Part shown: positions 10,351-23,690 of the stretch, one piece after another
Position numbering within the stretch: position 1 is the stretch's first letter
Layout of the letters: the number at the start of each line of letters is the position of its first letter
From: Polyodon spathula
Taxonomy: Eukaryota; Chordata; Actinopteri; Acipenseriformes; Polyodontidae
Direction: 5' to 3'
Assembly: GCF_017654505.1 (NCBI RefSeq)
Contig: NC_054537.1
Span: forward strand, 68,900,145 to 68,964,144
DNA: 64,000 nt
Notes under the pieces: model-generated
Seen by the model: only the letters and a program-made list of their open reading frames with translations
What the model was told of the DNA's origin: nothing
Databases searched by the model: none
Program-made: the position numbers and the translations under genes

Positions 10351-12509
10351 CTAAACATAGGTTGGGAGAAATCCTAGTGCATTGGACACATGTGACACTG
10401 TTCTGATTTTACTTAGTAAAAAGACTGAAGCGACACAAACCTAAAAAAAAAATAATGATATGCAAACACACACAGAAGATAGGAATACAAGGTAGTTAGA
10501 AATGTATTGGAACCCTGGAAGTCTCGCTTGCGCACAGAGTTATTTTTTTCCCTGTAACTGACAGGGCAGATACACTCTTTGAGCAGAACAGATGGGAGGA
10601 ATAAAAATAAATGCAATGACATCTCACATTTAAGGTATGTGTTTGAGAGGGGTGGATAATGTGCATAAAGGTAGCGACTTATTTATTCTTTATTTTTTTT
10701 TTATATCTTCCAGTTCATTTCATTGTTCTTTATGGAAATCAGCATGTCTGCTTACTACTTTGGGATTTTTTTTGCAGGTAATTGGTCATTCAGCTTCATA
10801 ATTACAGTTGTACATCTTCAACTGTAAAAGCAAGATGGCTACCGTCTGATACTTCTGTGAGGCAATGCAGGGATTTAGAATATGTGACAAGGCTCTAACT
10901 GTCCGTATCCATCCAATATATGGACAGCTGGAACCTTACTTGACCAATCACAGTGTCAGTGGTACTTAACAGGTTAATTCCATTATAGACAATTGAAGGC
11001 GTCACACTGCTTTATTTAATGACATTCTTTTTAGAGGAGACCAAATGTATCATCTTAATTAGTGTGAAAAGTACTTGAGCATCTTATGATGTCCCTCTAC
11101 GTCCTGGAAAGTGAAGACAGGTGGAAACAAATACTGAATGAGCACAAAACGAATCACAGCCCTAATGAGCTGAATCCTTTTAACTTTGACTGAACTCTCT
11201 TGATAATAAAATAATTAAGACAGTAACTGGGTTTTACTATATTTCTAATTGGATAGCAACATAAAAATAACACAATACTCCAGTGGTACTCACATGCTCT
11301 TTCACTCCATTCCAAACCATGATATTGGGTTCTGTTATCCAGTTTTCCAATGTTTGTGGTACATCAAACACTTGTTTCCTTGTTCCAACCACCTTATCAT
11401 GTCAACAAAATAATGGTGTCCAAAAAACTTTGAAGAATTGCTAAAAAAACAAAAGTGTTGCTAGCTTGCACAACTAAACCTCCTTTTAGTCGAAGCGGCG
11501 CTGAGCAGTTTGTTGGTTAACTTTTATTGTGTAGCTGTTTTACCAACTGTGTTTGTTTTGACTTTTTGTATTTATTACACTATGTGGGTTTATGTCTTTC
11601 TGCCCTACCGTTACCATTGTTGGTACCCTAGCTGTGGCCACCTGCTACTGCATTAACAATTGTGTGTAAATATTTTTAATAAATCCTGCACACTTGCAAG
11701 GTGTGGCAAATACAACCTCTAGTCTCTCTCCTGTCTTTAAGCAGATACCCACACCCATAACACACCCCGTTACAGTTGGTCTCACCTAAACCTGTGCTTG
11801 GATTTGCTTCATTGGCCATGGGTATTGCAGCTTCTTTCATTTTGAAATGCTCAACATGCTATTAATGAATTGTTTATTTTAAATGTACAGTATGTTGGTA
11901 AATAGGGGCGCAATTACAATTTTGCTACTTAAAAAATAGATGCATGGATTTGTTTAAGCATTTGCTGTATTTTATTACTCAACAGTAAGTACCAAAATTC
12001 AGAAATCAAGAATTTCCAAAAATGTATAGGATTTTATTTTTTAGTTATATGAGCTGATTCGAATATTAGTCTGAACTGTAGACTGGCAAAACAAGTGTAA
12101 CGCAAAGTGACATGCTTGAACTCGGATAACAAATGCAATGCTCCAACCCTTCTGATTCTAGTGAAACATTTCAGAACATGTATTCTATCTTTTATAACAA
12201 ATCAGATTTCTATTGATTAAAACTGACGTTGATAGTTTTGCCTCATATACAGTATGGGCGAGTAATTGATTCCCATTTGGTTAACCGTAGGAAGGAGGAA
12301 TATATATATTATATATAATTATTATATTTATAATAGATAATATATATATATATATATATATATACATGGATTTGAATAGTAAGGCAGGTGGAACCTTCAT
12401 TATATTTCTCTACAGATCTAAATGTGTATGCACTGACCTTAGCAGTTGCAAAGTTATTCAAATCTCAGATGCTGAGATCGTAAGGAATATGATACTGGGA
12501 GTGGGAGAC
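10351..12509. other. Probable intron, no recognised feature
   Basis: AT-rich sequence. A TA-rich stretch at 12300-12364 is a decayed (AT)n array. 11500-11760 contains a T-rich block with taataaatcctgcac near 11680 that looks like the 3' part of an LTR, not resolved further. Confidence 0.4.
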
Positions 12510-13310
12510 TGTGGCAAAGTGGTAAATGCATGCAGGTGAGTGCAGTGCAGGATGGATAAATTGCACAGTCGATGATTTACAGGTGCAAGGGTGTTTATTA
12601 AATGATTGTAATGTCCAGTGTCTTATAGCGAACCTGTAAATAATAATAATGTTGGAAGTGGTACAGCGGCGTGTATCACTTCTGATTTATAATCCCATGG
12701 GTTTGACCCATAACCCAAAGTCCGATTCCTTCACCCACACAAAACACAGACACAATATTGACAGTGCGTGATTTTAGTGCTAGTGGTGCAAAAGACAGTT
12801 CCTGTAGTGGGAAGGTGAGTAGTGATGTCCGGGTTTTTCTCTGGCCTGTGGCTGCAGCTCACACAAGACAAACAGTGTTATTACACAGACAACACAGAAC
12901 ACTCACAGTTTTCGATGCACAATACATGCGCCTTCTCGGTTATTTAGCTTAACCATTTGCAAAAGAACAGATCACTGAAGCTACGCCCCCCTGTTTATAC
13001 CCTCGCCCATGATCCCTAGGGTAACGAGCGCATATGCTCCTCCGATCCTCAGATGCCATGCCGTCTACCATCAGGGTCAGTGAGCTTGGCTTCCGCCCCT
13101 TTTATAAATGGCTGACTTCCACCTACCCTATGGAATAAATTTTCTTGCCATTTCCTTAAGGTTACTCTGTTCCTTCTTTCTAGTGCCCTCACAGGTCGGG
13201 AAGGAGATCTAACACCAAGCATCATTCGATCTCTGAAACAGAGACAAATAAAAACACTGGTGCTTATTAACTTCAACTTTCAATTCTGTGGTTCCTATGA
13301 CTACCTCACA
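12510..13310 (-). mobile_element. LTR-like block
   Basis: On the minus strand the block runs from TGTGAGGTAGTCATAGG (13310) to ACCACTTTGCCACA (12510), so it starts TG and ends CA. It contains a TATA-like gggtataaacag (about 12990-13000 on the plus strand) and a polyadenylation-like ttaataaacaccc (about 12590). Flanking 5-bp target duplications do not match, so the ends are uncertain. No internal genes are attached. Confidence 0.42.
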
Positions 13311-13529
13311 GTCAAACTTGGTTGCTATTACTGCACATGTTTGCTTTTGTCATAAGCAGTGTTCTGTGTTTTCGGTTTTTATCTTTTAAAAAAATAATCC
13401 AGGAATTTTTCAGAGTTTATTTTACATATATTAAAATAGGGATAACATTGGTAACAAAGTAGTCAGTAAGAATTGGGTGGGGGTGGTGGGGGGGATCTCA
13501 GTATACACATGTTACAAAACAAGCATTTT

Positions 13530-13823
13530 TCATCTACCTTAAATTTTGCCAGAACATGTTTAACAGGATAAATCCGATGGATGATTTTATAAAATACCTC
13601 TTTAATTTTATTGGTGAGACAATACCCAACTGGAAACTTCCAAACTTTCCTCCAGTTTTATTTTTTTTATTTTCAAAAATTGCATTCCAATAAAATTTTG
13701 CAGGAGGAATAGTAATATCCTTACATAACTTCCTAATGTGTTTATTGTCACATTTCTTATTCAATATATCCACATCCCCCAGGAAGTGTAGATGTCTGAA
13801 CGACCGTATCAGTGTGTGCTGCA

Positions 13824-13860
<37 letters not shown>

Positions 13861-14640
13861 ATATTATCTTAAAAGTATTTAAAGCACCCTGGGAATTGCG
13901 TAGTTTTTGATTGCAACCTCTTTCGTTGTAATTGGAATTTTAAATGTTTTTAAAAATTCTGAGTAATTAAATAACTGTCCATTTTCGTTTCGGAAATTGT
14001 CTCACCAACACAATATTATTCGCATACTCTCATACTAAACTTATTATATATTTTTTTAAAATATCTTATATCTTTGTTATTCCAAACAGTATATCTATGT
14101 GGGGAAAAGTTATGTTTAGAAATGAATGTCCAAGCCAACAGTACCTGTCTACGAAAAGCAGCAAGTTTAACAGGGATTTTATTCACATCAACATTACATT
14201 CAGTAAGAATTCAATATCACCAAGCTTCTGAAAGACAAAGCTAGAGAATATATTCCATATACAATCTTTATTTTTAATATAAGTTTTGATCCAATTAGTT
14301 TTAAAAATAATATTTGAAGTCTTAAACTCCAACACATTAAGACCACCTTGTTCTTGTATGTTGAAAGTATATCTTTCTTTAAATAATGAGGTTTGTTTTT
14401 CCATATAAAATGATATAACCTTTTATCAAATAATCAGATAATGTGTTTGTGATGTAACAGAGAACCACGTTTGAACGTTGTTTGATCCACTGACATAAAT
14501 GGCAGCTGTATCCTAGGATACAGTGTGGGGCTGTTTATTACAATGTCAGAGTCAAAATGAAACAGCATTTTTATCAAAATACTATGTATTTCCTAAATAG
14601 TACTGGGAAAATATTGAATAGACAAAAATTTTTTGGTAAA
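13530..14640 (-). mobile_element. Decayed L1/Tx1-like LINE, ORF2 C-terminal part
   Basis: The minus strand encodes segments typical of fish L1/Tx1-group ORF2 proteins downstream of the reverse transcriptase: KQTSLFKERYTFNIQEQGGL followed by NVLEFKTSNIIFKTNWIK (14404-14183), then FLGDVDILNKK and IGFILLNMFW (13824-13534). Weaker similarity (IKMLFHFDSDIVI) extends to about 14640. There are several frame changes, and a 33-base poly-C run lies between the two readable parts. No promoter, ORF1 or RT core is present, consistent with a 5'-truncated dead copy. Confidence 0.7.
13826..13858. repeat. Poly-C run of 33 bases
   Basis: An uninterrupted run of C inside the decayed LINE. Runs this long are unusual in an AT-rich setting and the exact length may be affected by sequencing or assembly. 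Confidence 0.85.
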
Positions 14641-15690
14641 ATTCAGAATATACCGCAAACATGGAACACTAGTCATAAGCTATTAAGAAAAAAAGAAAAA
14701 AGAACCTCACACCTTTATTGAGTTACCTTGTCTTCTAGATTATATTCTATTAATTTCCAATGACATTTCATTTTGTGGAGTTAAAGTTTTACACAAAGGT
14801 TATACACATATAATAAAAAAGTCCTTTAAAAGATTTAGGTAGAAGGACAAAATGTATTATGTATTGTTCCTATCTGAAAGCTGCAAATGAATGTTAGTGT
14901 AAAGAAATGTGCCAACTTTAAATATGTTACAAAGAAAGGGGGGTATAATCTGCACGAATCCAAACTTATTTTTGCTAAAATAATGCTTTGATTTAATTCA
15001 GTCTACATGGAATATTTCGAAACATAGCTTAATTTAAAAGAAACTCACCTAGCAGCAGTAACACCGAGAGACTTACATATTTTTTTCTGAAGGGCTAAGG
15101 GACCAAGCAAGTTTTGCATGCTGGATAAATACTTAGTTACTAAACATACATAACCAACAAATACCATTGGATCTTTGAAGTTTTATCATATGACGTTTGC
15201 CTGAGTGAAAAAAGGCAGTTCACAATAAAGTAACAGCATATTTGTAAGACAAAAAATAATAATAATAATACAGAAAACAAATCTAACTAGAGTTGCTAGC
15301 AACTATAAAGGCTTCCAAAGAAAACATGGTTCAATCATCACAAATAATCGCTGATACGGATTGCTACATTTCCTATAATTAGAATGGGCTACTTAAGTTG
15401 TATCATGTACAGAGCTTACGTTGAAGTTTAAGTGCACTGATCTGTGTTAGACACAGCTGAGGATACAGCTGAGCTGTGAGTTTTGAACCTTAGCAGAGGT
15501 CAAAGGTCATGGGTAATGACATTTTTTTATAGAGCACATATGACTTCTTATATGTGTTCCATATGAACTGTGACTCTATCTGTGATCCTTGAGGCGCAAG
15601 GAGACAGTTTTTAGTTTGACGTTTTGGAGTGGTTACATTATAACTATGACGCAATCGCCACGCTGCAGGAGATAAAATTTAAACATTAAT
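14641..15690. other. Probable intron, no recognised feature
   Basis: AT-rich DNA with no coding signal. A short (AAT)n run lies near 15251-15270. Confidence 0.4.
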
Positions 15691-16403
15691 TGCAACATGG
15701 CCGGCAAACCATGTGACCAATCTGCTTTTGATTTTATTGGTTATTAATTTATTATGGGCCACACAACTGTGCCAACATTGAAGAGCATACGTGCAACACT
15801 GTTCTTGTTATGGGTCATAAAAGTCATTTTTCAGTTATAAATATGGCCGAGAAAACCATGTGACCAAAACACGCCATTTTGAAATCGACAGTACTTCACA
15901 TTACCCTCTATTATCATACTCAGTTTCATGTCTCTAGCGTATTGCAGTATGGATTTATACTTTAATATATGTACATATAGCACTTGTGAAATTGTTATTT
16001 TGCTCGCTGCATCCATGTAATTTTTAACGAAAAAGCAGGGATTTTACAAAACTTAGTAAGGACATTGACATGAGCAAACGTGACAATTTTGGTGCCAATC
16101 AAAATTGCGGTTTCAGACAAGATGATCTTTGAACATTTTGCGCAAATCCAACACGGCGGGCAAACCAACCATCCAATTGATTTTGTTTCAACATTTTTTT
16201 TAATAGGCCATTCATGCGCTATCTGCTAACATTGTCAGATCTCCATCTTAAGTCTTTCTTGTCCAATTGTCCAATATTTTCATGCAATCTAACCTTGTGG
16301 CCAAACTGTGAACTTTTTCACCAAAGGATCACCAGTCTGGTACTCTGCCCATAGGCATCTACCTACGTATGCGATTTCAGAACTCTGTGACAAACTTTTG
16401 GTG

Positions 16404-16464
<61 letters not shown>

Positions 16465-16960
16465 TAGAACTGCCAGGCAGTTTTACAGCTCCCAAGCCCA
16501 AGTATCAGCACCCGTCTAAGCGTGTTTAGTTCTCAATGTGCCAAGTTTAAAATCAGCAACTTCAACTGTTCCACAAAAGATGATTTTGAAATTTTTCTTT
16601 TTCAAAAATGCATCAGGCAGCCATCTTTTTTATGCAACTTTCTAAAAAGTCAGTTGTACTGCTACACTGTCAAGGATGATGCCTGTGAAGTTTTGAGTTA
16701 GTCAAGTAAACCGTTTGTCAACTGAGGCTGTTTTAAATTTCAGACGTAAACATACACCTGGCAGGCCATCTTGTTTTATAAAACATAACCATTTTGACAT
16801 ATTTGTATTCCATTGTTACCTGGACAAAAACTACCATGTTTGGAGTTTGTTGGTGAAATGGTGTTCAATAGCAACAGTTTGCTGTTAAGGGTGCATTTTC
16901 AATAAGATTTGTGGCAGCCATTTTGACATTAAAAAAATTACGGAGTAGTGGATCTCTATT
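15690..16960. repeat. Unclassified degenerate repeat, about 450-bp spacing
   Basis: The block near 15698 (atggccggcaaaccatgtg, then gattttattgg, then gggccacac and ccaacattg) is echoed near 16150 (cacggcgggcaaaccaacc, gattttgttt, aggccattc, ctaacattgtcag). A shorter echo of the first words (atggccgagaaaaccatgtg) is at 15843. Later blocks (16620, 16765, 16915) repeat ggcagccat/ggcaggccatctt words. This suggests an ancient repeat, family unknown. Confidence 0.4.
16405..16463. repeat. (AAT)n microsatellite
   Basis: About 19 AAT units without interruption. Confidence 0.95.
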
Positions 16961-16989
16961 CATAAATCCGTGAATACACACATACACTC

Positions 16990-16990
<1 letters not shown>

Positions 16991-17030
<40 letters not shown>

Positions 17031-17057
17031 CTATATATATATATATATATATATATA
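16991..17057. repeat. Interrupted (TA)n microsatellite
   Basis: Two blocks of TA units separated by a short gc interruption near 17030. Confidence 0.9.
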
Positions 17058-18480
17058 AGGACTAAAATGTGAACACTTGTTGTTAGAAAAAATTATTCAA
17101 ATATTTATTGTTTAGCAATACTCTCTATCTGCTTCTTTATATACTAAATTCAAAACGTTAGCAATAGTTGAGTGTAGTGAAAATAGGTGATTGAAAAGTT
17201 AAAGAGTAGTTTACTTCCCATATAATATAATCAGTAGGACTTCAACAATCTGGAGTCTGAATAGCTATACCTCTAGTATTGTACTTTTCTGACATCAAGA
17301 AGTTACCGCTTGTCAATCAAGATTAGTTTGAGCAAAAGCTGTTTGTCTCACAAACTCAACACCCAGCTGACAAAAAACAGCGCAAAAAACTTTTCTTAAC
17401 AAGAAACATTTATAAAACCAAATTTGACTTGTCTTTGGTAAAATCTTATCTAATTGAGATTGGAGAGCAGGGACACTATCAGGGTTAGACAACCAGGATT
17501 GTTGTGCCAGGCCTAAGGTCCGATAGGGCCTGGGCCAGGTACTTAAAAAAAAAAAAGAAAAATGTAATATTGTCAAAACAATTGTCCTTCACTCATTTCT
17601 AAAATCGTTATGATTTTGTCTGCATTAAAATGTTACCCTAAACTTTTTTTTTTTTTTTTCGTTTTGGAGGCATGAACAGTGATCATAATAATAGTTTGTG
17701 CAGAACAGGTTTGCTAAAGTGTGCGTGTGACAGACCTCACATATGCAGAACATGTTTGCTACAGTGTGTACGAAGACTTCACATATGTGTCGTCACGTAC
17801 ACAGTGCACAAAATGTCAGGTATTATTGGAGGTTAACGGCTTTTCAAAAATGTATCACCATAAACCTGGCTCTCAAATTCAGAAAGAGAAAAGGGAGAGA
17901 GAAAGGAATCAGAACTGAGAAACAAGCAGCTTCTTGAGTATTTTTTAACCCATGTAAATCTATCCAAAAATGACATTTCTCACAAACAAAGAAAATTTAA
18001 CAGCAGGTCTAACAACAGCCTTCACAAAGACGAAGCTTTATCTATCTCTGTTCGAATCTGACAGTCACTCACCGCGGGGAAAAAGAAAACAATTCAGCCA
18101 CCATCTCCAAAATGTTGAGTGACTTGTGGTACTCAAACGACCCAGGTATGTGGCAAGAGAAAATTGATTTTGAGATGCAAGATATCATCCAATGTTGTCT
18201 AACAAGTGTAGAATATTCATGGCAGTGTGTCTGTCTCTGCCACCTAGTACTAGTGCCATTGAAAAAAAAAATCCTTAACCCAACTAACAGTATAACAGCA
18301 TCATATTTTTAAACTTTATCGAGCTGCAGTGAAGTTCTTCAATTTGACTTGAATTCTTGAGTGGTTTCTGTGTAACTAATTGTGAGAGATTAATTGAGGG
18401 TTAAAACAAATTCACTTTGAATTTACATGCTAAGATTAATAAACAATGCATAACTTTTCAGTGACATCAGGATTTACCCC
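17058..18480. other. Probable intron, no recognised feature
   Basis: No gene or named repeat. A poly-T run lies at about 17646-17659, and a short duplicated segment at 17715-17790 (acatatgcagaacatg / acatatgtgtcgtcacg). Confidence 0.4.
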
Positions 18481-18896
18481 AGTGAAGTTAGGCTGCTATT
18501 GAATATTCATGTGGATATTCAATATTGGCGCATTCACTACATTTTATTGTGTGTTCATAACTAGAGATTACTAACTCACATATCAATGATATGTGACATA
18601 GTCTTTCATGTGGTGAAATAGCATTATTTTACGAGTTTGTGTATAGGAGCTATGAACCATTGTATGATGTAGCCTGTATATCTATTTGTGCTGCTCATTT
18701 CTAGAGATTACAAACTCGCAAATCAATGAGACATGACTTAAATTATCATAAAAACCTTTTTATAAATCAATTTTCTATACATTTTTGCAATAGCGTGACA
18801 TCTTTCATAGGTTGAAATGGCATTCTTTTGCGAGTTTGTTTGTAGGACTGTATAAATGCATGAATGTTGAATATCCAATATCAGCCTAACTTCACT
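18481..18896. mobile_element. 416-bp inverted-repeat element (MITE-like)
   Basis: The left end AGTGAAGTTAGGCTGCTATT, continuing gaatattcat, is the reverse complement, with a few mismatches, of the right end (gaatgttgaatatccaatat then cagcctaacttcact). Inside, ctagagattac occurs at 18561 and 18701, and acaaactcgcaaa (about 18709) pairs with tttgcgagtttgt (about 18828). The element has no coding capacity. A target duplication is not clear. The family is not recognised. Confidence 0.72.
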
Positions 18897-19236
18897 ATTA
18901 AATTATATAAGTATATATTTTAAAAATAGTACCTGCAATAGGAGTCGAATTTCACTAATGAGAGGAATATTCTGTATCACTGGCTCACATCTGCTCTGAC
19001 AGAAAGAGACACTTATTGCAGGCGGGATTATTTTTTTTCCTGCACACACTTCCCTGTCTGTTACCAGGGGAAGCCAGGAAGCAATCAGCGCAGAGCACAA
19101 ACAAACCAGATGCTGATAAAAGCCTGGTGTATTAATACAAAATAAGTTCATCAAGAAATAATACAGACAAAAAACGCATCTCTAAAGAAAATAACATGTT
19201 AATTGCATGTTAACTGCGATTAATTGTCAACCCTGA
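18897..19236. mobile_element. Probable hAT element end
   Basis: The right edge reads tgcgattaattgtcaaccctg, whose reverse complement starts CAGGGTTGACAATTAATCGC, a common hAT terminus in fish genomes. The left terminus was not found, so the left coordinate is arbitrary. Confidence 0.35.
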
Positions 19237-21776
19237 TAAACAAGTAGCTTTCGAGTTAAGGTGAAAGAATGCAGTAACTATAGAACTGGGACTTGGCTTT
19301 ACGTCTATAATTATCTATATATTATGGATATATATATTATATAATATATATATGCATATATTATATATATATATAGCAATATATAATATATCTTTTTCAG
19401 TCATTTTTAGAATAATTAAACAATCTCTAATCTATTTTAATGAAGACACTTTAATTGATTCGATTTCATCTCCATAATGATAGCATTACAGAAATTAAAC
19501 AAATTACAAATGAACAGCTAAACAACTACATAAATGGCTTTTTTTTCTGACATGCAACAACTTCTTTCCATCAGACATGTTGTAGCTACAGTAACTACAA
19601 AAATACCATCACTGATTGCTTTCCCATAATTCACATAGTGTACAAAAAACCTTTTTGAAACCACTTATGATTTAAAATCATCAAACACCTGTATAATCTC
19701 CTGGTTGGAGCAGATATAAAATCACTAGAACTGTGTCAGTGTACTGTTACACTTGTAATCTCCCAAGAATCTGTACTGTATGTCTAGAGAGTCTATATTA
19801 ATAGACTCTTAAAGTGCTGTTGATCTTTAAGCACAATCCAAACTCCACCTTACAGTCACCAGGCATGTTTCCAAACAGCTTGTACTTTTAAATGGCTATT
19901 TAAAACTGAAGGTGTATACAATAAATCAAAAACACTTTAAATCGAACAAAGTGGGAAATACAACATCTTGAATTTTAGTCACATACTTTAATAATCTGCA
20001 ATACCTCCCGTGTTTGTAAATAATATTGTTAAAGAAGGCAGAGATATGCCAGGGTACAAAAAGCAAATCTTAACAGTAAAAAAAAAAAAAAATGTACAGT
20101 ATAAACATAGTTCACAGGACAGGAGCAAGGGCTGAGAAGTGCTTTGTGGCTTGGGAAGGAGTACAGGGTTTTCTCTTGGCTCACAGAGAGCCATCCTCAT
20201 GAAGGTGAGACCGAATCGATCGGCCTCCAAGGCTGGGAAGCAACCATTATTTCCCCCCCAAAGGGAACTTAGAGGGTAAACAATGGGAAACCAGGAGAGA
20301 GTTAGGATAGATTTGGCTGGGGGCCCACAGAGAACCTTCCTGGCGGAAGACGAGGCCAGCACATCTGGGCCTCTCAGATCGTTGCAGAGGTAGAGCAGCG
20401 TAGTGGAAGAGGGAAAGATGCTGGAATACGAAACATGTGAGACAGAAAACAGGGACATGACTTAGGGTTTAACTAGGGAGGTTGGCAGATATTATTGGCG
20501 GGACAGAATGGGCCACCCAAATCACATACAAGGTTACAATTTTAGTTAAGAGCCTTTTCTTGGTCTCAAAAATGTATCTTTCCTTGAGTTAGAGGGTCAA
20601 TTGTACACAAAACAACACAGTTTTTGATGATATTTTTTAAGTTTTTTATTTTAAATATTCAGGCAAATTTGACCTTGTTCGGGCTTGTTGTTTTGTTATA
20701 GTATTGACACGGCTACAGGGCTGGCACTGCACAGATCAACAGGGGGGTGGGGGGCATTGTTACCAAAATCTTAGTTAATACCTTTTTTCAGGTATGTCTT
20801 TAAAATACGACCTAAGAATGACTGCAGCCTCCTTGTCATTTTATTTTTTCACAAATAAGCTTAAATGATTCGAACAGTGTTAAATAATGAGTGATGCAAA
20901 TAAATTCCTACACTTTCAAATGTTAACTAGTAACAAGCCTCAATATGAAAGCTTAACAACTACAAGTTTGTAATGAAAAGTAAAACAACGCTTCTGTTAT
21001 TTTGAATTACAGTCCCACTGCTTGACATTCGTACTGCTGCTAAATAACAGTAAAAAATAAAAGATTATTGGGAAGGTATTGAACTTGAATCTGTTAATGG
21101 CTGCACAGGATCCTTAACTGCTAACTTCCATTTATATACATAGCAGTCTGATTCTCTCTTGCCTTTTTTGATGAGTTGAAAAATTAATAAAACAAATACC
21201 TGGCCTATATAATTAAGTAATTTATATTTAGTTGGGTCCCTAGGCAAGAATGTCAGAACTTAACGTACAAAGGGCCAAGAGTCTATGAAATGGAAATTGT
21301 TGGAAGCGGTTTCTTTGACATGACTCTTTTCTGGGTCATTTTTTTTTTCATAGATAAAGCTCATTTGAAAAGGATTGGAGTAGGCTGGCTGAGAACAGTG
21401 TTACTGAAAAAGAAAAAGACTTTGTAATAAGTTCAGGGACCCTGGGAAACAGTAACATCTGGGTTCATCTTTGAAAATATATCATTTAAAAATCAGTTCA
21501 AATGCATTCACAGTTTATGATTGTACTATGGTTTAGAAATCTCTTAATTAACTAGCCACCACTATTTGCATGGCTCTTAATGTAATGTACATAAATATAA
21601 TACATGCAGCACAGTTGATAAGATTACTGTGCACAACCGTACTGTATGGTTAGAAGATGTTCAAGCAATAGGTTTACATGCAGCTGTAGATAATGCCCAA
21701 CATGTGCAGGCAGTGAAATAATATACCACTAATTATGCATTTTCACCATTGAGTCTTTTTATTAAGTAAGACTAAA
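19237..21776. other. Probable intron, no recognised feature
   Basis: It includes a decayed TA-rich block at 19312-19392. A 156-codon open stretch on the minus strand (20458-19988) shows no family motif, contains a long Phe run from poly-A, and is not supported as a gene. 20130-20400 is GC-richer and could be retroelement-derived. Confidence 0.4.
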
Positions 21777-22396
21777 TGTGACAAAGACGACTGTAGTTGG
21801 TGACGTCAGACCAGAACCAGGAACCAACACAGAATAAACAGAGAGGTGGAGTTTAGTGAAGCTGAGCAATTGTTTTCATTCAGCATTTAATAATTTAAAC
21901 AGAAAATAAAAGGTTAAACAAAAAAAAAAGCACATGGCACGGCCAAAATAAACAGTCAAACCAAACGGATTAACACTACATGAAACAGACGCTAACAAAC
22001 AGCGGACGAACAGACAAACACGGTGAGCTGCTATTATTTATTATTACCTCTGTCTCCAATCCCGTTCTCCACTCACCGAACACACAACCCAGAGTGAGTG
22101 AAAACATGGTGCTTTTATGCAGCTGTACCGAGACTCGATTGCTAATCAATCATTCAATTGGAGTCTCAGTACAAGTGCACATGAATTAATAAATGCAATT
22201 CCCCTTGCTCACATATTACTATGTTTTACCTGCACATGAAGTGCTGTGCAATCCTCATGCCTAAATACAAAACACTAAACACTTGTGCGCATACCCCATA
22301 TTACATCCCGTGTACCAATGACTATACACCACATTAACACACTACATGCAACATACAACACAGAAATACACCCAGGGGCAGGGCAACATTGCCACA
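21777..22396 (-). mobile_element. Solo LTR, 620 bp
   Basis: On the minus strand it starts TGTGGCAATGTTGCCCTGCC and ends CGTCTTTGTCACA, giving TG...CA ends. It is flanked by ctaaa (21772-21776) and ctaac (22397-22401), a target duplication with one mismatch. It contains a TATA-like gcataaaagcacc and a polyadenylation-like attaaatgctg. No internal region is present, as expected after recombination between two LTRs. The end portion (tgacgtcagaccagaac) is shared with LTR sequence at 44162 and 41580. Confidence 0.78.
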
Positions 22397-22401
22397 CTAA
22401 C

Positions 22402-23690
22402 GTATTGTCCTATATTTGTACAGGTCTACAATCCACCTGCATTAATTCCAATAATCTCTTTTTGTTTTCTGGGGAAATAGGAACATAATGAGCGCGTGTT
22501 TTACTCAGCTTCTATTTATGCACTCTTGTCTTTTTCTCTGCTAAATTTGAATTAGTGTCTTGGGTTAACTTTATCTATACCATGTGTGATTTTATAGATT
22601 TAAATCAAGTCCCCTCTCCCTCTTTTCTTTTCTAGGCTGAAGAGATTTAATTATTTTAACCTTTCCTCACATGGACATAAACAGTTGAAGGTCTTGAGTA
22701 GGTTTAATCAATGGGAGAGTCAAAGATCTGCCCCTTGTTATGCTGTCCAATCATGAGTGAGGAGAGGCAAGACATACACTATTGAAGGTATTCTCCAGCT
22801 GTCCAATCATTAGTCAGCAGAGGCGGGACATAAACATGCTTGAGAATTATATTGAGAACTTCAAAGTAATATTTAGAACTGCTTTTTACAAATAATAATA
22901 AAAAAATCATCAGACAATGGAGACATCGTAGTCGATCAATTTTCAAGAAGAATTTTCTCAGAAAAATTGAGAGATACCCGAACTGACACAGGAAGGGAAG
23001 AGATATACTCACCACTTCCAAAACTGAAATTATGAAAGGCATCCGTGGCTTACCTGTGGCTGTCAATTAAACAAAATAATACTGCTGGAATTGTCTTTTG
23101 TTCAGTACACAAAAAGGCAATATGGAACAGCACTGGCTACAGCACTCTTCAGATGTCTAACAAAGTCAGCTCAAAAACACAAGTGTTCCCAAAGTCATTT
23201 GCGAGTCCCTGTAACACTCAAAACCTTTGGACAAACCCAGATTGATGTTCAACTGGATGAGCAGAAGCACAGGGATACAATACATCACAATAATCAATTA
23301 AGAAAAAAATCATTGCGAGGTTCTTAAACGCTTGATTGATTCTATTTTTTACCTTGGCAAGTAAGAACTGGCATTCAGAGGGCACAATGAAGCACCAATT
23401 ATTCAAAGAGAGGTAATTATGTGGAATTAACTTTCTCTGATTTCTGACTATGACAGCATGTTAAGCAATCACTTGTCAATAGCCACAGTATTCTCGAGTA
23501 CCTCTAACAAGATTCAGAACAAATAAAAGCAGAAGTACAAGAAGCCAAGTATGTAGCTGTAAAGGAAGATTAAACAACCGATGATGGAAACGTCTTGTGT
23601 TTTCAGGTATGTGACTGACAGTGGCCCGAAAGAACGGTTGTTTTGTGAAAATGTGTTACATTTGCTCAAATAAAAATAATAAAATGCTTA
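22402..23690. other. Probable intron, minor duplication only
   Basis: A 56-bp-spaced duplication (ctgtccaatcatgagtgagg at 22743 and ctgtccaatcattagtcagc at 22799) is visible. Nothing else is recognised. Confidence 0.4.

Noticed and set aside
16289..16501. Open reading frame with a poly-Tyr run
   Set aside because: It is translation of the (AAT)n array on the minus strand.
19988..20458. 156-codon open stretch on the minus strand
   Set aside because: No family motif, low-complexity Phe run, no splice or promoter context. It is most likely chance.
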